A stretch of 64,000 bases of DNA from Monoplex corrugatus (lineage: Eukaryota > Mollusca > Gastropoda > Littorinimorpha > Ranellidae). This document shows positions 54,601-64,000 of this stretch, piece after piece (position 1 is the stretch's first letter; every line of letters begins with the position of its first letter). The translations under genes were made by a program, and so were the position numbers. The notes under the pieces are model-generated. The model was not told where the DNA came from, made no database searches, and saw nothing but the letters and a program-made list of their open reading frames with translations. Where the stretch lies: contig CM060307.1 in the NCBI GenBank assembly GCA_030674185.1, positions 51,603,699 through 51,667,698 of the forward strand, given 5' to 3'.

Positions 54601-55090
54601 GAGGGTCATGTGGAAAGCAAGCTCCTGTGAAGGCAACCCCATGGCCAGCATCCATTCATGCATCTAATGTTGCAGAGTCTGCCTTACCAGCCACAGCTGT
54701 CACTGCTTCAGTGGCGTCAGCTCGACTCGACACGACAGTAGGGCGCATCATACATAGTCGACGCTGACTGACGGAGGCCTACAGGTTCACTGACGCCGTG
54801 AATGAGCCTAGTTAGAGGTGGGTTTCTTTTTTTTTTTTTTTTTTTTCTTTTTTCTTTCTTTTTATGCAGAGTTGGGGAAACAGTTGTGGATACCCCTATC
54901 GAATAGATGCCCCTATCGAATCTTGTAACTGTGTTGTCATCTCTGTTGTGTTCCTGTATTACTGCAAATTAAAATTCACACCTAATCTTTATCAGCGAGT
55001 GTTCGAATTCGCTGTACGCCACTGACAATGAAACATCTGCCATCTTACTTTGGTCGCATGTTTCTTCCTACCCACAATGATTGGCTTTGT
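54601..55090. other. Unassigned spacer
   Basis: A T run at 54829-54845. The sequence after the LINE frame may be its 3' UTR; no motif can be named. Confidence 0.4.
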
Positions 55091-55792
55091 ATTAGCAACA
55101 ATCTTTGAGGCGAAATTCATTCCTTCTCTGTCTGAATGTTAGATATATTATGTATTAGAGCCTCTGACATCCTTGTATCCGACGACATTTCCATGGCTAG
55201 AAGTCTGTCCAGCAGCAACGCACAATTAAAATTCTGTCTTACGGGTTTGAAACGATCCAGGAACTTCACGATTTTACCAGATATACCTTGAAAGAACTAT
55301 CAAACACTGTGCCAGTAACGGTGCAGTGGATTCCTGCCCACAGTGGCATCTTGGGAAACTGCATGCAGACTTTCGAGTGAAGGCAGGCAGCAGAACACAG
55401 GAGTAGAAAAGCCCACCTCCTTCAGAGAAGAGAAACCCGTCAAAAAAGAAACGTTCAGCTGAACATAAAGAAAATGATTCCATCCATTACTTTGAACAGC
55501 AGCGACAAACCAAAATTGTACGCCTTTGACAGGACAATGCCGCCTACCCCAACAGATGCGCGGAATAGTGCTATCCCACACGGACAGGTGTCCATGCAAG
55601 ACAGGGTCACAGTCTCCAGAGCACGTTCTACAGTTTGCCAACTGTTCAGAACTAAAAGAAATGAGCGGTGGCCAAATGGAGCATCTTTGAAAGAAACAGC
55701 TCTGCGGCAGCAAAGAGGACGTTATGAAAACCACACCTTTCATCCAGACCACTACATTGACTATTTGAGGAGTAACCATGCTAGAATAAACA
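55091..55792 (+). pseudogene. LINE RNase H and C-terminal fragment
   Basis: Plus-strand frames read VPVTVQWIPAHSGILGN (55310), the RNase H segment with the catalytic histidine. PTSFREEKPVKK, then CPCKTGSQSPEHVLQ (55590), a C-x-C..PEHxL zinc-finger-like end, and HYIDYLRSNHARI follow. The RT is missing. It ends directly in a GA microsatellite. The lineage differs from the other LINEs here; the exact clade is unclear. Confidence 0.65.
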
Positions 55793-55916
55793 AGAGAGAG
55801 AGAGAGAGAGAGTGAGTGAGTGAGTGAGTGAGTAAGAGAGAGAGTGAGTGAGTGAGAGAGTGAGTGAGTGAGAGAAAGAGAGAGAGAAACAGAGAGAGAG
55901 TGAGTGATTGAGAGAG

Positions 55917-55970
<54 letters not shown>

Positions 55971-55972
55971 CC
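55793..55972. repeat. (GA)n / (GTGA)n microsatellite
   Basis: GAGA and GTGAGTGA blocks with AAAC interruptions, starting right after the LINE fragment. Confidence 0.95.
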
Positions 55973-56384
55973 CAAACACAAAACCAAAAAAATGACAAGA
56001 CGATTAGACCTACTTTCATTTATCGAAACATTGGCGGTAATGATTACTTACAATCCTGAAGCAAAAGTCTTCATTTTGTACTTGTGTATTTACTTCAGTG
56101 CACTGTATTCAGCACATTTTGGCAAGGAAATATCATCGATTCTGGTTTGGTAGGATATCAGCCCATAATGTTGAAATCACAACAATTAATTGAACAGATT
56201 AATTCGAACAATGTGGCCCTCTGTTTTGGTAAACCTTCCCTCTCCCTCTTTCAAATACCTTGACAGCATTTTAAAAAGGAAGCGGAAAACAAGAGAGATT
56301 GAAACCAGAATCCAGACAGGAAACGTGTCAGTTATCAATTTGCCCCAATCCTGAAACACCTCAACGTTCCTGTGAAAGCAAATT
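55973..56384. other. Unassigned spacer
   Basis: Nothing recognised. Confidence 0.4.
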
Positions 56385-56660
56385 TGTTTGTTTGTTTATT
56401 TGTTGGTTGGTTGGTTGGTTGTTGGCTGGTTGGTTGGTTGGTTTGGTTTGGTTTGGTTGGTTGGTTGGTTGTATGTTTGTTTTTTGTTTGTTTTTTGTGT
56501 GTTTGTGTTTTGTTTTGGTTGGTTGGTTGGTTAGTTGGTTAGTTGGTTGGTTGGTTGGTTAATTGTTTTTTGTTTTGTTTTTGTGTGTGTTTTTTGGTTG
56601 TTTTGTTTTGTTTGTTTTGTTTTGTTTTGTGTTTTGTTTTGTTTTGTTTGTTTTTGAAAA
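56385..56660 (+). repeat. (GGTT)n, (TTTG)n and (TTTTG)n tracts
   Basis: GTTGGTTGG, GGTTTGGTTT, then TTTTGTTTTG runs. Confidence 0.95.
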
Positions 56661-57150
56661 GGGTGTCGGCCAGCAGACGTCATGTGATCAGAAACGCCAA
56701 TATCAGGGAAATGGTGGGAACAACACCAATCCGCCACCACCAGTAGACAATAAAATGGCCTGGTTATCTGATCAAACTGTAACTCCCACCCCACCAGCTG
56801 AATCAGCAAGCATACAACAGATATCTGGATCTGAAGCGAGAGGCAGACCAAGGAGAACCTGAACCGACGAAGTGAAGCAGACTTCAACGTTACGTGGCAT
56901 TTCTCCTTTTCACGCCTTTCAGTTCCCCGCTGACCTCAGCTCAATCTCCTCACGACACTTAAGATTGTACAAGTGGACAGATAACAGAAGAAGAAAGAAA
57001 GCACCTCCACCCATTCCCACCTCTTAACCCATCCTCTTGCTAGGTGAATGTGGTTGTCTTCTCAAAAAGCATCCTTCTGCAAGACATTGTTCAGACAAAG
57101 GTACACAAAGGTACACAAAGGTACACAAAGAGGCCCTACATATTTTTCAA
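56661..57150. other. Unassigned spacer
   Basis: One small tandem: GGTACACAAA three times at 57100-57130. No gene is recognised. Confidence 0.4.
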
Positions 57151-57154
57151 AGGT

Positions 57155-57440
57155 ATCATGAACAAAAAGAGTTTGAAAGTTTATCAAACTGATATCTGAC
57201 TAATGAACAAAGCACAGTTATTACAGCGCTAAGCGCACATGCTAAGATGATTTAGCTTAGTTGTGGATCATAATATTTACAGCTATTCCGTAACCGCTGT
57301 CTTCCAAACAGGCGCAAGAAACGCCGTGTGTCAGTATTGAGAATACAGACAATTGTCGTCGACCTGATGTTACAGGACTGTCAACCGAGAGCATAGGACA
57401 CAGTGAGGTGTTTGAGGAGTGATATTACAGGTAAGTCAAC
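57155..57440 (+). repeat. Duplicated segment with pseudo-exon
   Basis: Matches 49118-49400: 'gagtttgaaagtttatcaaactgat', 'attacag', 'gtgtcag', 'gatattacaggtaagtca'. The part between AG (57311) and GTAAGT (57431) is 119 bp, as at 49270, but the frame has stops. It is either a decayed duplicate of an exon or two copies of one repeat. Confidence 0.5.
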
Positions 57441-57514
57441 ATGTACACGTGGCATCGCGAACCACAACAACGATGCAACCAAAACAACAACAAAAATCAG
57501 TTGAGGATCTGGTT

Positions 57515-57775
57515 TTCAGTTGTCAGTTTTCAGTTTTCAGTCTTGTCAAGATAGTGTGTCTGCGTAAGGAATGCAGTCCGTAGACACTAACACCACAAGT
57601 GCCATGTGATAGAAAAAAGATTCAAACTGATCATGATATAAGCGACAACCCTGCACATAAACCCTACGCAGTCGCAATGTCTTCAGGATCTGCCCGACAT
57701 ATGTGAAAAACGTCCCTGTTAGAGAATTGAACCCCGGTCTCTGGCGTGACAAGGGGTATTATTGATCTTGAGGAC
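57515..57775 (-). mobile_element. tRNA-derived SINE, minus strand, (CTGAAAA)n tail
   Basis: On the minus strand the head has CCGGGGTTCAATTCTC (box B) at 57720-57740. The left end is 'gttttcagttttcag' (tail). The body words TAGACACTAACACC and TGCCATGTGAT recall the (CTGAAA)n-tailed repeats at 20.7 and 43.8 kb. Confidence 0.5.
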
Positions 57776-57926
57776 TTCAGGAAATGGTCATCTGTTATGA
57801 ACTTGAAAACACTGTTTAAACCACTGCGTTGATTCTTCTAGTCTCATAGAACAAAAGCTACATAAATCACAACATACGCTCTGTATTTCAGCTCTGTTTA
57901 ATGTAACGTCATAGAAGTTGACCTGC

Positions 57927-58048
<122 letters not shown>

Positions 58049-58074
58049 GGAGCGCGAGCGCGAGCGTTCTTTGT

Positions 58075-58125
58075 TGTCTTTTGTATACGCTTTACAAAAG
58101 CTAATTGGCCGAAAATTTGCGCTTG
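58075..58125 (-). mobile_element. Foldback core fragment
   Basis: TACAAAAGCTAATTGGCCGA then AAATTTGCGCTTGTC: the inverted core of the foldback family, ending where the pentamer satellite starts. Confidence 0.75.
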
Positions 58126-58602
58126 TCTTCTCTTGTCTTCTCTTCTCTTGTCTTGTCTTGTTTTGTCCTGTCTTGTATTATCCTGTTCTGTTCTGTCATG
58201 TCCTGTCTTTTCTTGTCTTGTCTTGTCTTGTCTTGTTTTGTCCTGTCTTGTATTATCCTGTTCTGTTCTGTCATGTCCTGTCTTTTCTTGTCTTGTCTTG
58301 TTTTGTCCTGTCTTGTATTATCCTGTTCTGTCATGTCCTGTCTTTTCTTGTCTTGTCTTGTCTTGTTTTGTCCTGTCTTGTATTATCCTGTTCTGTTCTG
58401 TCATGTCATGTCATGTCTTTTCTTGTCTTGTCTTGTCTTGTCCTGTCTTGTATTATCCTGTTCTGTTCTGTCATGTCCTGTCTTTTCTTTTCTTGTCTTG
58501 TCTTGTCTTGCTTGTCTTGTCTTGTCTTGTCTTGGTTGTCTTGTCTTGTCTTGTCTTGTCTTGCTTGTCTTGTCTTGTCTTGCTTGTCTTGTCTTGTCTA
58601 TT
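58126..58602 (+). repeat. (TCTTG)n pentamer satellite with higher-order units
   Basis: Pentamers TCTTG, TCCTG, TTTTG, TTCTG and TCATG. A block 'gtcctgtcttgtattatcct' followed by GTTCTG recurs near 58165, 58240, 58305, 58370 and 58440, giving 65-80 bp higher-order units. The last 100 bp is nearly pure TCTTG with GCTTG and GGTTG variants. Its open frames are artefacts. Confidence 0.95.
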
Positions 58603-59235
58603 TATACCAAATACTCGTTCTAGTTCATGTTTATGTGTTTCAGCTTCATACACAGGTAGGTCATGGAAGAGAGTGTATGTGTGGCGTTGACAAAAGAAGA
58701 GTTTTATTAAATGTCACTTGAAATTAGGGATACATATGTCTACTTTTTATTTGATTTAATTTTCTTTTCATGTTTAAAATAAGTTCCATCTCCGTTTTGC
58801 GATGTATTCTTCTACCTGTTAGTTAGTGATGACATGTCATACTGTCATTATTATCAACACGTTCGAGAGCTACGCCATAATCACGAACATGACTAATGAA
58901 GAGCAATACTCTTGATTAACTTAGTCCCCCGGCAGTCACTGCAAAGGAGTTGGATGGAAACGTTTGCACTGTAATCAATGATCAAGATCACTAAACAAAC
59001 ACTGGCTCTTACCACACTCGCTAGCAAGGTTGCCCAGCACATGCGTGCACAAACAGAAGTCCATGAGGAGAAGTGTCAAAACGGAATGAAGCACGAAACG
59101 AGATTGCCTTTCTCCCAGAGAATAAAGTGCATGCATTTCCAAAGTGCATTTATTTGTTTATCTGCCTGCATAAAAAGATGTAATCAAACGCTTTTTAATG
59201 ACTAGAAAAATACAAGAATAGAATTAGAGCCCTTG
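58603..59235. other. Unassigned spacer
   Basis: Nothing recognised. Confidence 0.4.
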
Positions 59236-59302
59236 TGTAATATAACAAAACAAGGCAGGCGCAAAGTTTTGGCCAACTGGCCTTCGTCAAGCGTATCCAA
59301 AA
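59236..59302 (+). mobile_element. Foldback core fragment
   Basis: ACAAGGCAGGCGCAAAGTTT then TGGCCAACTGGCCTTCGTCA: the core again, preceded by AAAACAAGGC pentamer-like sequence. Confidence 0.7.
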
Positions 59303-59316
59303 GAGAGCAAACGATA

Positions 59317-59544
59317 GGGTGTTGATCAAATTTTCTGACCAACGCCGCTGGTGTCTGTATTTCTCGGGCCTGGTTGACGCCAGGATATATTATGATAGTA
59401 AGCGTAGAGTGTTGCCCTGTCACGTAGTCTCAATCCTTGATAGAGCTCCATAGTATCAAGATCATCATTTTCGTCATCAACATCATCACATTGTAAAACC
59501 TGTGCAAGCTTCTGTGGTCATTAAGGTGTAATAGAAAATGGGAC
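59317..59544 (+). mobile_element. SINE 3' half, left part, split by LINE copy 3
   Basis: 'ctgaccaacgccgctgg', 'gtatttctcgggcctgg', 'gatagagctccatagtatc', CATCATCACATTGT and GTAATAGAAAATGGGACACA match the SINE at 22878. The SINE resumes at 63652, so LINE copy 3 and its flanking CA repeats sit inside it. Confidence 0.75.
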
Positions 59545-59580
59545 ACACACACACACACACACATACGCATACACACACAC

Positions 59581-59614
<34 letters not shown>

Positions 59615-59624
59615 CACAAACACG

Positions 59625-59656
<32 letters not shown>

Positions 59657-59706
59657 TACACACACACACGCATACGCATACACACACACACACACACACA
59701 CACACG

Positions 59707-59770
<64 letters not shown>
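59540..59770. repeat. (CA)n microsatellite at the 5' edge of LINE copy 3
   Basis: CA repeats with ACGCAT and CACCAC interruptions, pure at 59717-59770, running directly into the LINE. Confidence 0.95.
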
Positions 59771-59773
<3 letters not shown>

Positions 59774-59837
59774 CCTAAATCTACCGCATTTATTTCATCA
59801 TGTGCAATCATTATAAAAATTTTCCTCATCGTTAGTT

Positions 59838-62800
59838 TTGAATATGGCCTCTGTATACTTACCAAGAGGCCCAGACTCTGTGAACACTGAATGGTTAAAA
59901 CACTTTCAAGATCAGGACGACAAGTGGATAATTGGAGGTGATTTTAATGCACATGCCCCATTTTGGGAAAAGTATTGTACAAACATAACAAGCAACAGGT
60001 TGATTGAAAATATTGTAGATTCCAATTTATATTTACTTAACAACGGACACGTTACCCGGATCCCCGATATACCAACCCACAGACCCACAGCTATCGACCT
60101 CACTTTAATCTCACCATCCCTAGCCCCAAACGCCACGTGGCAAACAGAGGATGACTTGTTGGGATCAGATCACATCCCCATACGTCTTACCCTAAACCAT
60201 ACTACAGAAATAGACGCCATACCACAAGATAGTTTACCCAAGTTTAATTATATAAACGCTGACTGGATCAGTTTTAAGGCAATCCTTGAAAAGACAAGAA
60301 CAGATCTATCTGAAGCAATGAACATAAACGAAACGTACGAAGTTTTCTGTAACTCACTCTTAAGGGCTGCTAACATTTCAATTCCAAAACTTACAGTGTC
60401 AAAAATAGGAAAACATCATGGAAATGTCTGGTGGAATGAGGACTGTCAAAAGGCAGTGAACGAAAAGAAAGAAAAATACAAAATTTATTTAGCAAACAGG
60501 TCACCTGAAAATCATACAGCGATGAAAAGTGTCAACATTAAGTGTAACAGAATCATAGAGCAAGCCAAAGAACAACACTGGACATCTTTTTGTAAATGTG
60601 AAGTAAATGACCACAAAGACACGATAAAGATTTGGGGAAAACTAAAATTAATGAAAAACGGGATTAAGTTGCCATCAATTCCAGTAAAGCTAGAAAATAA
60701 CCCTATTCCTAGCTCATTGGAAAAAGCAGAAGCTTTTGCAGACGTGTTTGCTGAGGCCTGTCGTGTAGAAGGACTCCCTGTCTCTGATAGAAATTATAGG
60801 GAACGAGATGAAAAGAAAGATGTATATAAGGATCCTGCCTCTGACAATACTCACTACATAAATGCATCACTCACACTTCAAGAATTAAAAGATGCCATTC
60901 AGTCCCTTCCAAGTAAAAAAACGTCAGTTGGACTAGATGCAATTTCCAATGAGATGCTGAAAAATTTACCAGAAAATTTTATAATCTTGCTACATGACAT
61001 ATTTCAAAAATGCTGGAATAGTGGGAAAATGCCTAACAACTGGAAAGAAACAATAGTGGTTCCTGTATTAAAACCAGGTAAATGTAATACCGATTTGAAA
61101 AACTACAGGCCAATTGCATTAACATCACATGTATGTAAACTAATGGAGAAAATAATCTTAAAGAGACTGATGCACTATTGTGAAAAGAATAAAATAATAC
61201 CAGTAAATCAGGCAGGATTTCGAAAAGGCAGGTCACCAGTAGAGATCCTAACAAAGCTAACTACTAATATAAAACAACAATTTGCAAGACGTCAATGTGT
61301 TTTAGCTACATTTTTTGATATAACGAAAGCATACGATCAAGTGCGGCACTCCCGATTGTTATTCAAATTTAAAAGTATTGGGCTGACAGGTCACATTTTT
61401 GGCTATGTTAAGTGTTTCTTAGAAAACAGAGTATTTCAAACAAGGATTGAAAATGTATATTCCACGAAACGAATTCTTCAAATGGGTATCCCTCAGGGAT
61501 CCGTTATAGCTCCCCTTCTTTTCATGATATTAATGCATGACTTACCCAGTAAAGTATCTAAGCATGTAGTTTTAGCTCAATATGCTGACGATTTATGCAT
61601 GTGGATGCAGGTAAATATGAAAAAGAAAACTCCTTTGCGCTGTATCAATTATACACGCAAATGCTACCAATTAGAACTTGATAAAATAGCGCGATACATG
61701 GTAGAAAATGGGTTACATCTATCCCTGGAAAAAACAAAAATAGTTTTATTTAATAATGGAGCTAACCCAGTAAATATTCCCACTTTCAAACTGGGAGATA
61801 CTCTTCTTCAGTTTAACGAGTCGATTAAATTCTTAGGAGTTTTCCTTACAGCAAAATTATCTTGGAATCAGCATATTGAATACTTATTAACCAAAGCTCA
61901 AAAAAGTCTAAATTTCTTAAAAATAGTTCGCAAACAGACATGGGGTCAAGATTCATCAACACTTGTTCATCTTTGTAAATCGCTTGTTAGATCTAAATTA
62001 ACCTATGCTCAAGAAATCTTCTTCAGTGCACCGAAACACTTACTAAAAAAACTGCAGAGCATAGATTGTAAAGGTTTCAAACTTGCACTGGGTCTTCCAA
62101 TGCATGCTTCCTGTCTTCGGACATATAATGAAATCAAACTGTTGCCACTTGATGAGCAAAGGAAAGTCGCTTCTACTAAATTTTTGTTAAGAAACACCAC
62201 CGTAGAAAACATCTCAGAAACAGAAATTAAACTGAGATCAGATACCGACTTTCCAAAACGAGCTAAATCAATATCTTCACAGGTCACACTTGCAACATAC
62301 ACATCTGACGTCATGAAAGGCTCAGGAATTGATCTAGACGTAGATCCTGTATCTATACGACCTTCCTTTTCGCCAGTACCCAGTTGGGAACTCCAAAGAG
62401 CACGATTTGACGTACACCACACTAATTTAAAAAAAGGAGACAATATAAACTTACTGGCAAGTCAGGTTAAATGTCATATAGACGACGTATATTCTGATCA
62501 TTTGAAAATTTACACTGATGGATCAGTAATTGAAAGAAAAGCAGGCTCAGCGTTTTTAATACCTGCTCTCAAAATTGAAAAATCTTTCTACATAGGACTT
62601 GATAAATCTATCTTTACAGCTGAACTCTTTGCAATATTAATGGCTTTAAACTTTCTGATAAGTCTTTCTAGGACAATTTTTCAGATACTTCTTTGCGTTG
62701 ATTCAAAATCAGTACTTCAGGCTCTTGAATTATCAAAATTACAAACAAGATCAGAAATGATTCTGGAAATAAGTCACTTGATTCATAATTTATCTTTAAG

Positions 62801-63299
62801 AGGCACTGATATTACTTTCTGCTGGATACCTTCTCATAGTTCTTTTAGTTATAATAATAAAGTTGACAGGGCTGCCAAACGGGGAGCTAATAACTCACCA
62901 GATTCAAACAATATCCAGCTTTCTCTCTCGTTGCACGAGAATTACACTTTAGTGGACAACTACGTCTGGAAGCAGTTCCAATTAAAACAGAAAAAGTATG
63001 ATAAATGTCACATGAACTTTGAAGTTAGCAAAATACTTAAGCAGCTTCATGCCAGCAGAACTATACAGTCCCTTATGTACAGATGGAAACTTGATGCATT
63101 CAAAACAAAATATACCAATAACATAGTGTGTCTGTGTGGAAAGAAGATAACACATAGTCATATTCTTTCTTGCGTTAGGGTAAAACGACATATTCCAACA
63201 CTATCTGTGAGTACAGTTTCTGACATATTTGCCTCATCATCATTACTGTATGAATTTTTTGTTAGCCTGTCAAAAAGTCCTATAGCGAATTACCTTTAA
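59838..63299 (+). CDS. LINE copy 3 endonuclease end, RT and RNase H, uninterrupted
   Basis: 1153 codons without a stop; the first codon in frame is TTG, so there is no true start. Endonuclease: [11 protein letters not shown] (residues 33-43), AIDLTLI (85-91), GSDHIPI (109-115). [42 protein letters not shown] (D about 494), [15 protein letters not shown] (582-585). RNase H: YTDGS (D 894), TAELFA (E 929), VDSKS (D 955), WIPSH and VDRAAK (D 1010). A C-x-C-x12-C finger ([15 protein letters not shown]) lies near 1100. The copy looks recent, yet lacks the endonuclease N-terminus with its catalytic N and E residues, so it cannot move by itself. Confidence 0.9.
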   Translation: MNMASVYLPRGPDSVNTEWLKHFQDQDDKWIIGGDFNAHAPFWEKYCTNITSNRLIENIVDSNLYLLNNGHVTRIPDIPTHRPTAIDLTLISPSLAPNATWQTEDDLLGSDHIPIRLTLNHTTEIDAIPQDSLPKFNYINADWISFKAILEKTRTDLSEAMNINETYEVFCNSLLRAANISIPKLTVSKIGKHHGNVWWNEDCQKAVNEKKEKYKIYLANRSPENHTAMKSVNIKCNRIIEQAKEQHWTSFCKCEVNDHKDTIKIWGKLKLMKNGIKLPSIPVKLENNPIPSSLEKAEAFADVFAEACRVEGLPVSDRNYRERDEKKDVYKDPASDNTHYINASLTLQELKDAIQSLPSKKTSVGLDAISNEMLKNLPENFIILLHDIFQKCWNSGKMPNNWKETIVVPVLKPGKCNTDLKNYRPIALTSHVCKLMEKIILKRLMHYCEKNKIIPVNQAGFRKGRSPVEILTKLTTNIKQQFARRQCVLATFFDITKAYDQVRHSRLLFKFKSIGLTGHIFGYVKCFLENRVFQTRIENVYSTKRILQMGIPQGSVIAPLLFMILMHDLPSKVSKHVVLAQYADDLCMWMQVNMKKKTPLRCINYTRKCYQLELDKIARYMVENGLHLSLEKTKIVLFNNGANPVNIPTFKLGDTLLQFNESIKFLGVFLTAKLSWNQHIEYLLTKAQKSLNFLKIVRKQTWGQDSSTLVHLCKSLVRSKLTYAQEIFFSAPKHLLKKLQSIDCKGFKLALGLPMHASCLRTYNEIKLLPLDEQRKVASTKFLLRNTTVENISETEIKLRSDTDFPKRAKSISSQVTLATYTSDVMKGSGIDLDVDPVSIRPSFSPVPSWELQRARFDVHHTNLKKGDNINLLASQVKCHIDDVYSDHLKIYTDGSVIERKAGSAFLIPALKIEKSFYIGLDKSIFTAELFAILMALNFLISLSRTIFQILLCVDSKSVLQALELSKLQTRSEMILEISHLIHNLSLRGTDITFCWIPSHSSFSYNNKVDRAAKRGANNSPDSNNIQLSLSLHENYTLVDNYVWKQFQLKQKKYDKCHMNFEVSKILKQLHASRTIQSLMYRWKLDAFKTKYTNNIVCLCGKKITHSHILSCVRVKRHIPTLSVSTVSDIFASSSLLYEFFVSLSKSPIANYL

Positions 63300-63587
63300 A
63301 ATGTTATTTGACTTGTTCATTGTTGTGGTTAGTCAATTATTAGTTTTACTTTTTATTCATTTCTTCCGGATATTTACTAATTTTGTTTGTTAGTTTGTTT
63401 GTTTAAATCGATAATTATGGTAACATTATTTGTTAGTTTTACTTTCCCCTCTTCAAAACAGTTGTTTTCTGGATCATCTTTTCTCAAATTCAAAATTGAC
63501 AATTTTCAAATATCCTCTTCACTCCTCCTCTATCACTCCCCTCCCCCTTTTTTTTTTTTTTTTAATTTTTTTTTTTTTTTTTTTTTG

Positions 63588-63620
63588 GTCTAAAATCACT
63601 TTAGTGAATAGACATTAAAT
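63588..63620 (+). promoter_or_regulatory. LINE 3' terminal hairpin, copy 3
   Basis: GTCTAAAATCACT, loop TT, AGTGAATAGAC: both stems are kept although the loops differ from copies 1 and 2. Confidence 0.7.
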
Positions 63621-63627
63621 CAAAGAC

Positions 63628-63651
63628 CACCACCACACACACACACACACA
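63628..63651. repeat. (CA)n at 3' end of LINE copy 3
   Basis: CCACCAC then a CA run. Confidence 0.9.
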
Positions 63652-63705
63652 CAAGGTGAGCAAAAAGGTAATCTCTCTAAGTGCGATGATCATAAAAAAG
63701 GAACA
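63652..63705 (+). mobile_element. SINE end, right part after LINE copy 3
   Basis: AAGGTGAGCAAAAAGGTAAT then AGTGCGATGATCAT matches 23330-23370 in the unsplit SINE. Confidence 0.7.
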
Positions 63706-63838
63706 AAGCTCGTATAGTACAGTATATAACCACGTGATCCAAGGAAACAACTATGTGATTATTCAGAGTGTTTCAGCACACGTATTGTGTAATATAAAGG
63801 AATGTATCAAACGAAGGAAAGCATTATTTGTTGGTTTG
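63706..63838. other. Unassigned spacer
   Basis: Nothing recognised. Confidence 0.4.
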
Positions 63839-63936
63839 ATTTGATTGGTTGGTCAGTCGGTCGATCAGTCGGTTGGTCGGTCGGTTGGTCGGTCGGTCGG
63901 GTGGTTAGTCAGTTGGTCGGTTGGTTGTGTGGTTTT
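63839..63936 (+). repeat. (GGTT/GGTC)n repeat
   Basis: TTGGTTGGTCAGTCGGTCG with further GGTCGGTTGG variants, like the tract at 14.26 kb. Confidence 0.9.
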
Positions 63937-64000
63937 CAATCATATCATGTTTCTGATGCTGTTAAAGTAGCTAACATTTCACAAATATGCCCGGACGCAA

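Larger units (their letters stand above)
59771..63627 (+). mobile_element. I-superfamily LINE copy 3, 5' truncated, intact long frame
   Basis: Same domain order and tail as copies 1 and 2, but a diverged lineage (many replacements throughout). It begins in the middle of the endonuclease directly after (CA)n. The 5'-most 65 bp ([17 protein letters not shown]) belong to the endonuclease but are out of frame by one base. It ends with a T-rich stretch and the hairpin tail at 63588-63620, followed by CA repeats. Confidence 0.85.

Overview
The window looks like intergenic and intronic DNA from an animal genome, most probably a mollusc and perhaps a gastropod. The evidence is spliceosomal exons with GT..AG borders, I-superfamily (Nimbus-like) LINEs with endonuclease, reverse transcriptase and RNase H domains, tRNA-derived SINEs, a Penelope-type GIY-YIG fragment, and very abundant (CA)n, (GA)n and (CATA)n tracts. 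Nothing prokaryotic is present. The taxon is an inference from repeat content, not from a marker gene. Most long open frames lie inside microsatellites and are not genes.

The only host gene I can support is a class B (secretin-family) GPCR on the minus strand, about 12.5 to 23.8 kb. Eight exons can be placed. From 5' to 3' they are two cysteine-rich ectodomain exons, the last part of the hormone-receptor domain, then TM1, TM2, TM3 with the start of TM4, TM4, and EL2/TM5. The codon phases match at every junction. The signal-peptide exon and the TM6, TM7 and tail exons were not found. The introns carry SINEs, a LINE fragment and TTAA palindromes.

Layout. 0-12.3 kb: T/G-rich repeats, comprising a ~0.5 kb retroelement family (here 'R2rep') and a five-unit tandem array of ~1 kb units (3.4-10.15 kb). 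Each array unit contains a palindromic TTAA element, and one contains an expanded ~20-bp minisatellite. 12.5-23.8 kb: GPCR gene. 24.4-34.0 kb: two related I-superfamily LINE copies between (CA)n tracts. 34-38.8 kb: mostly unassigned, with a large foldback at 35.2-35.7 kb. 38.9-40.1 kb: decayed L1/Tx1-type LINE. 40.7-41.4 kb: 37-bp minisatellite. 41.5-42.0 kb: R2rep copy with an 11-bp target duplication. 45.2-46.9 kb: two LINE 3' fragments flanking an antisense Penelope endonuclease fragment. 49.6-53.9 kb: purine-rich satellite. 53.9-55.8 kb: two more LINE fragments. 58.1-58.6 kb: pentamer satellite. 59.3-63.7 kb: a SINE split by a LINE with an intact 1153-codon frame.

The most unusual signals are: (1) a family of palindromes inserted at TTAA, with one palindrome nested in the TTAA centre of another; (2) a LINE lineage whose copies all sit inside (CA)n tracts and end in a conserved two-tier 3' hairpin, which a separate SINE-like repeat also carries; (3) a foldback family whose conserved core repeatedly abuts expanding simple satellites.
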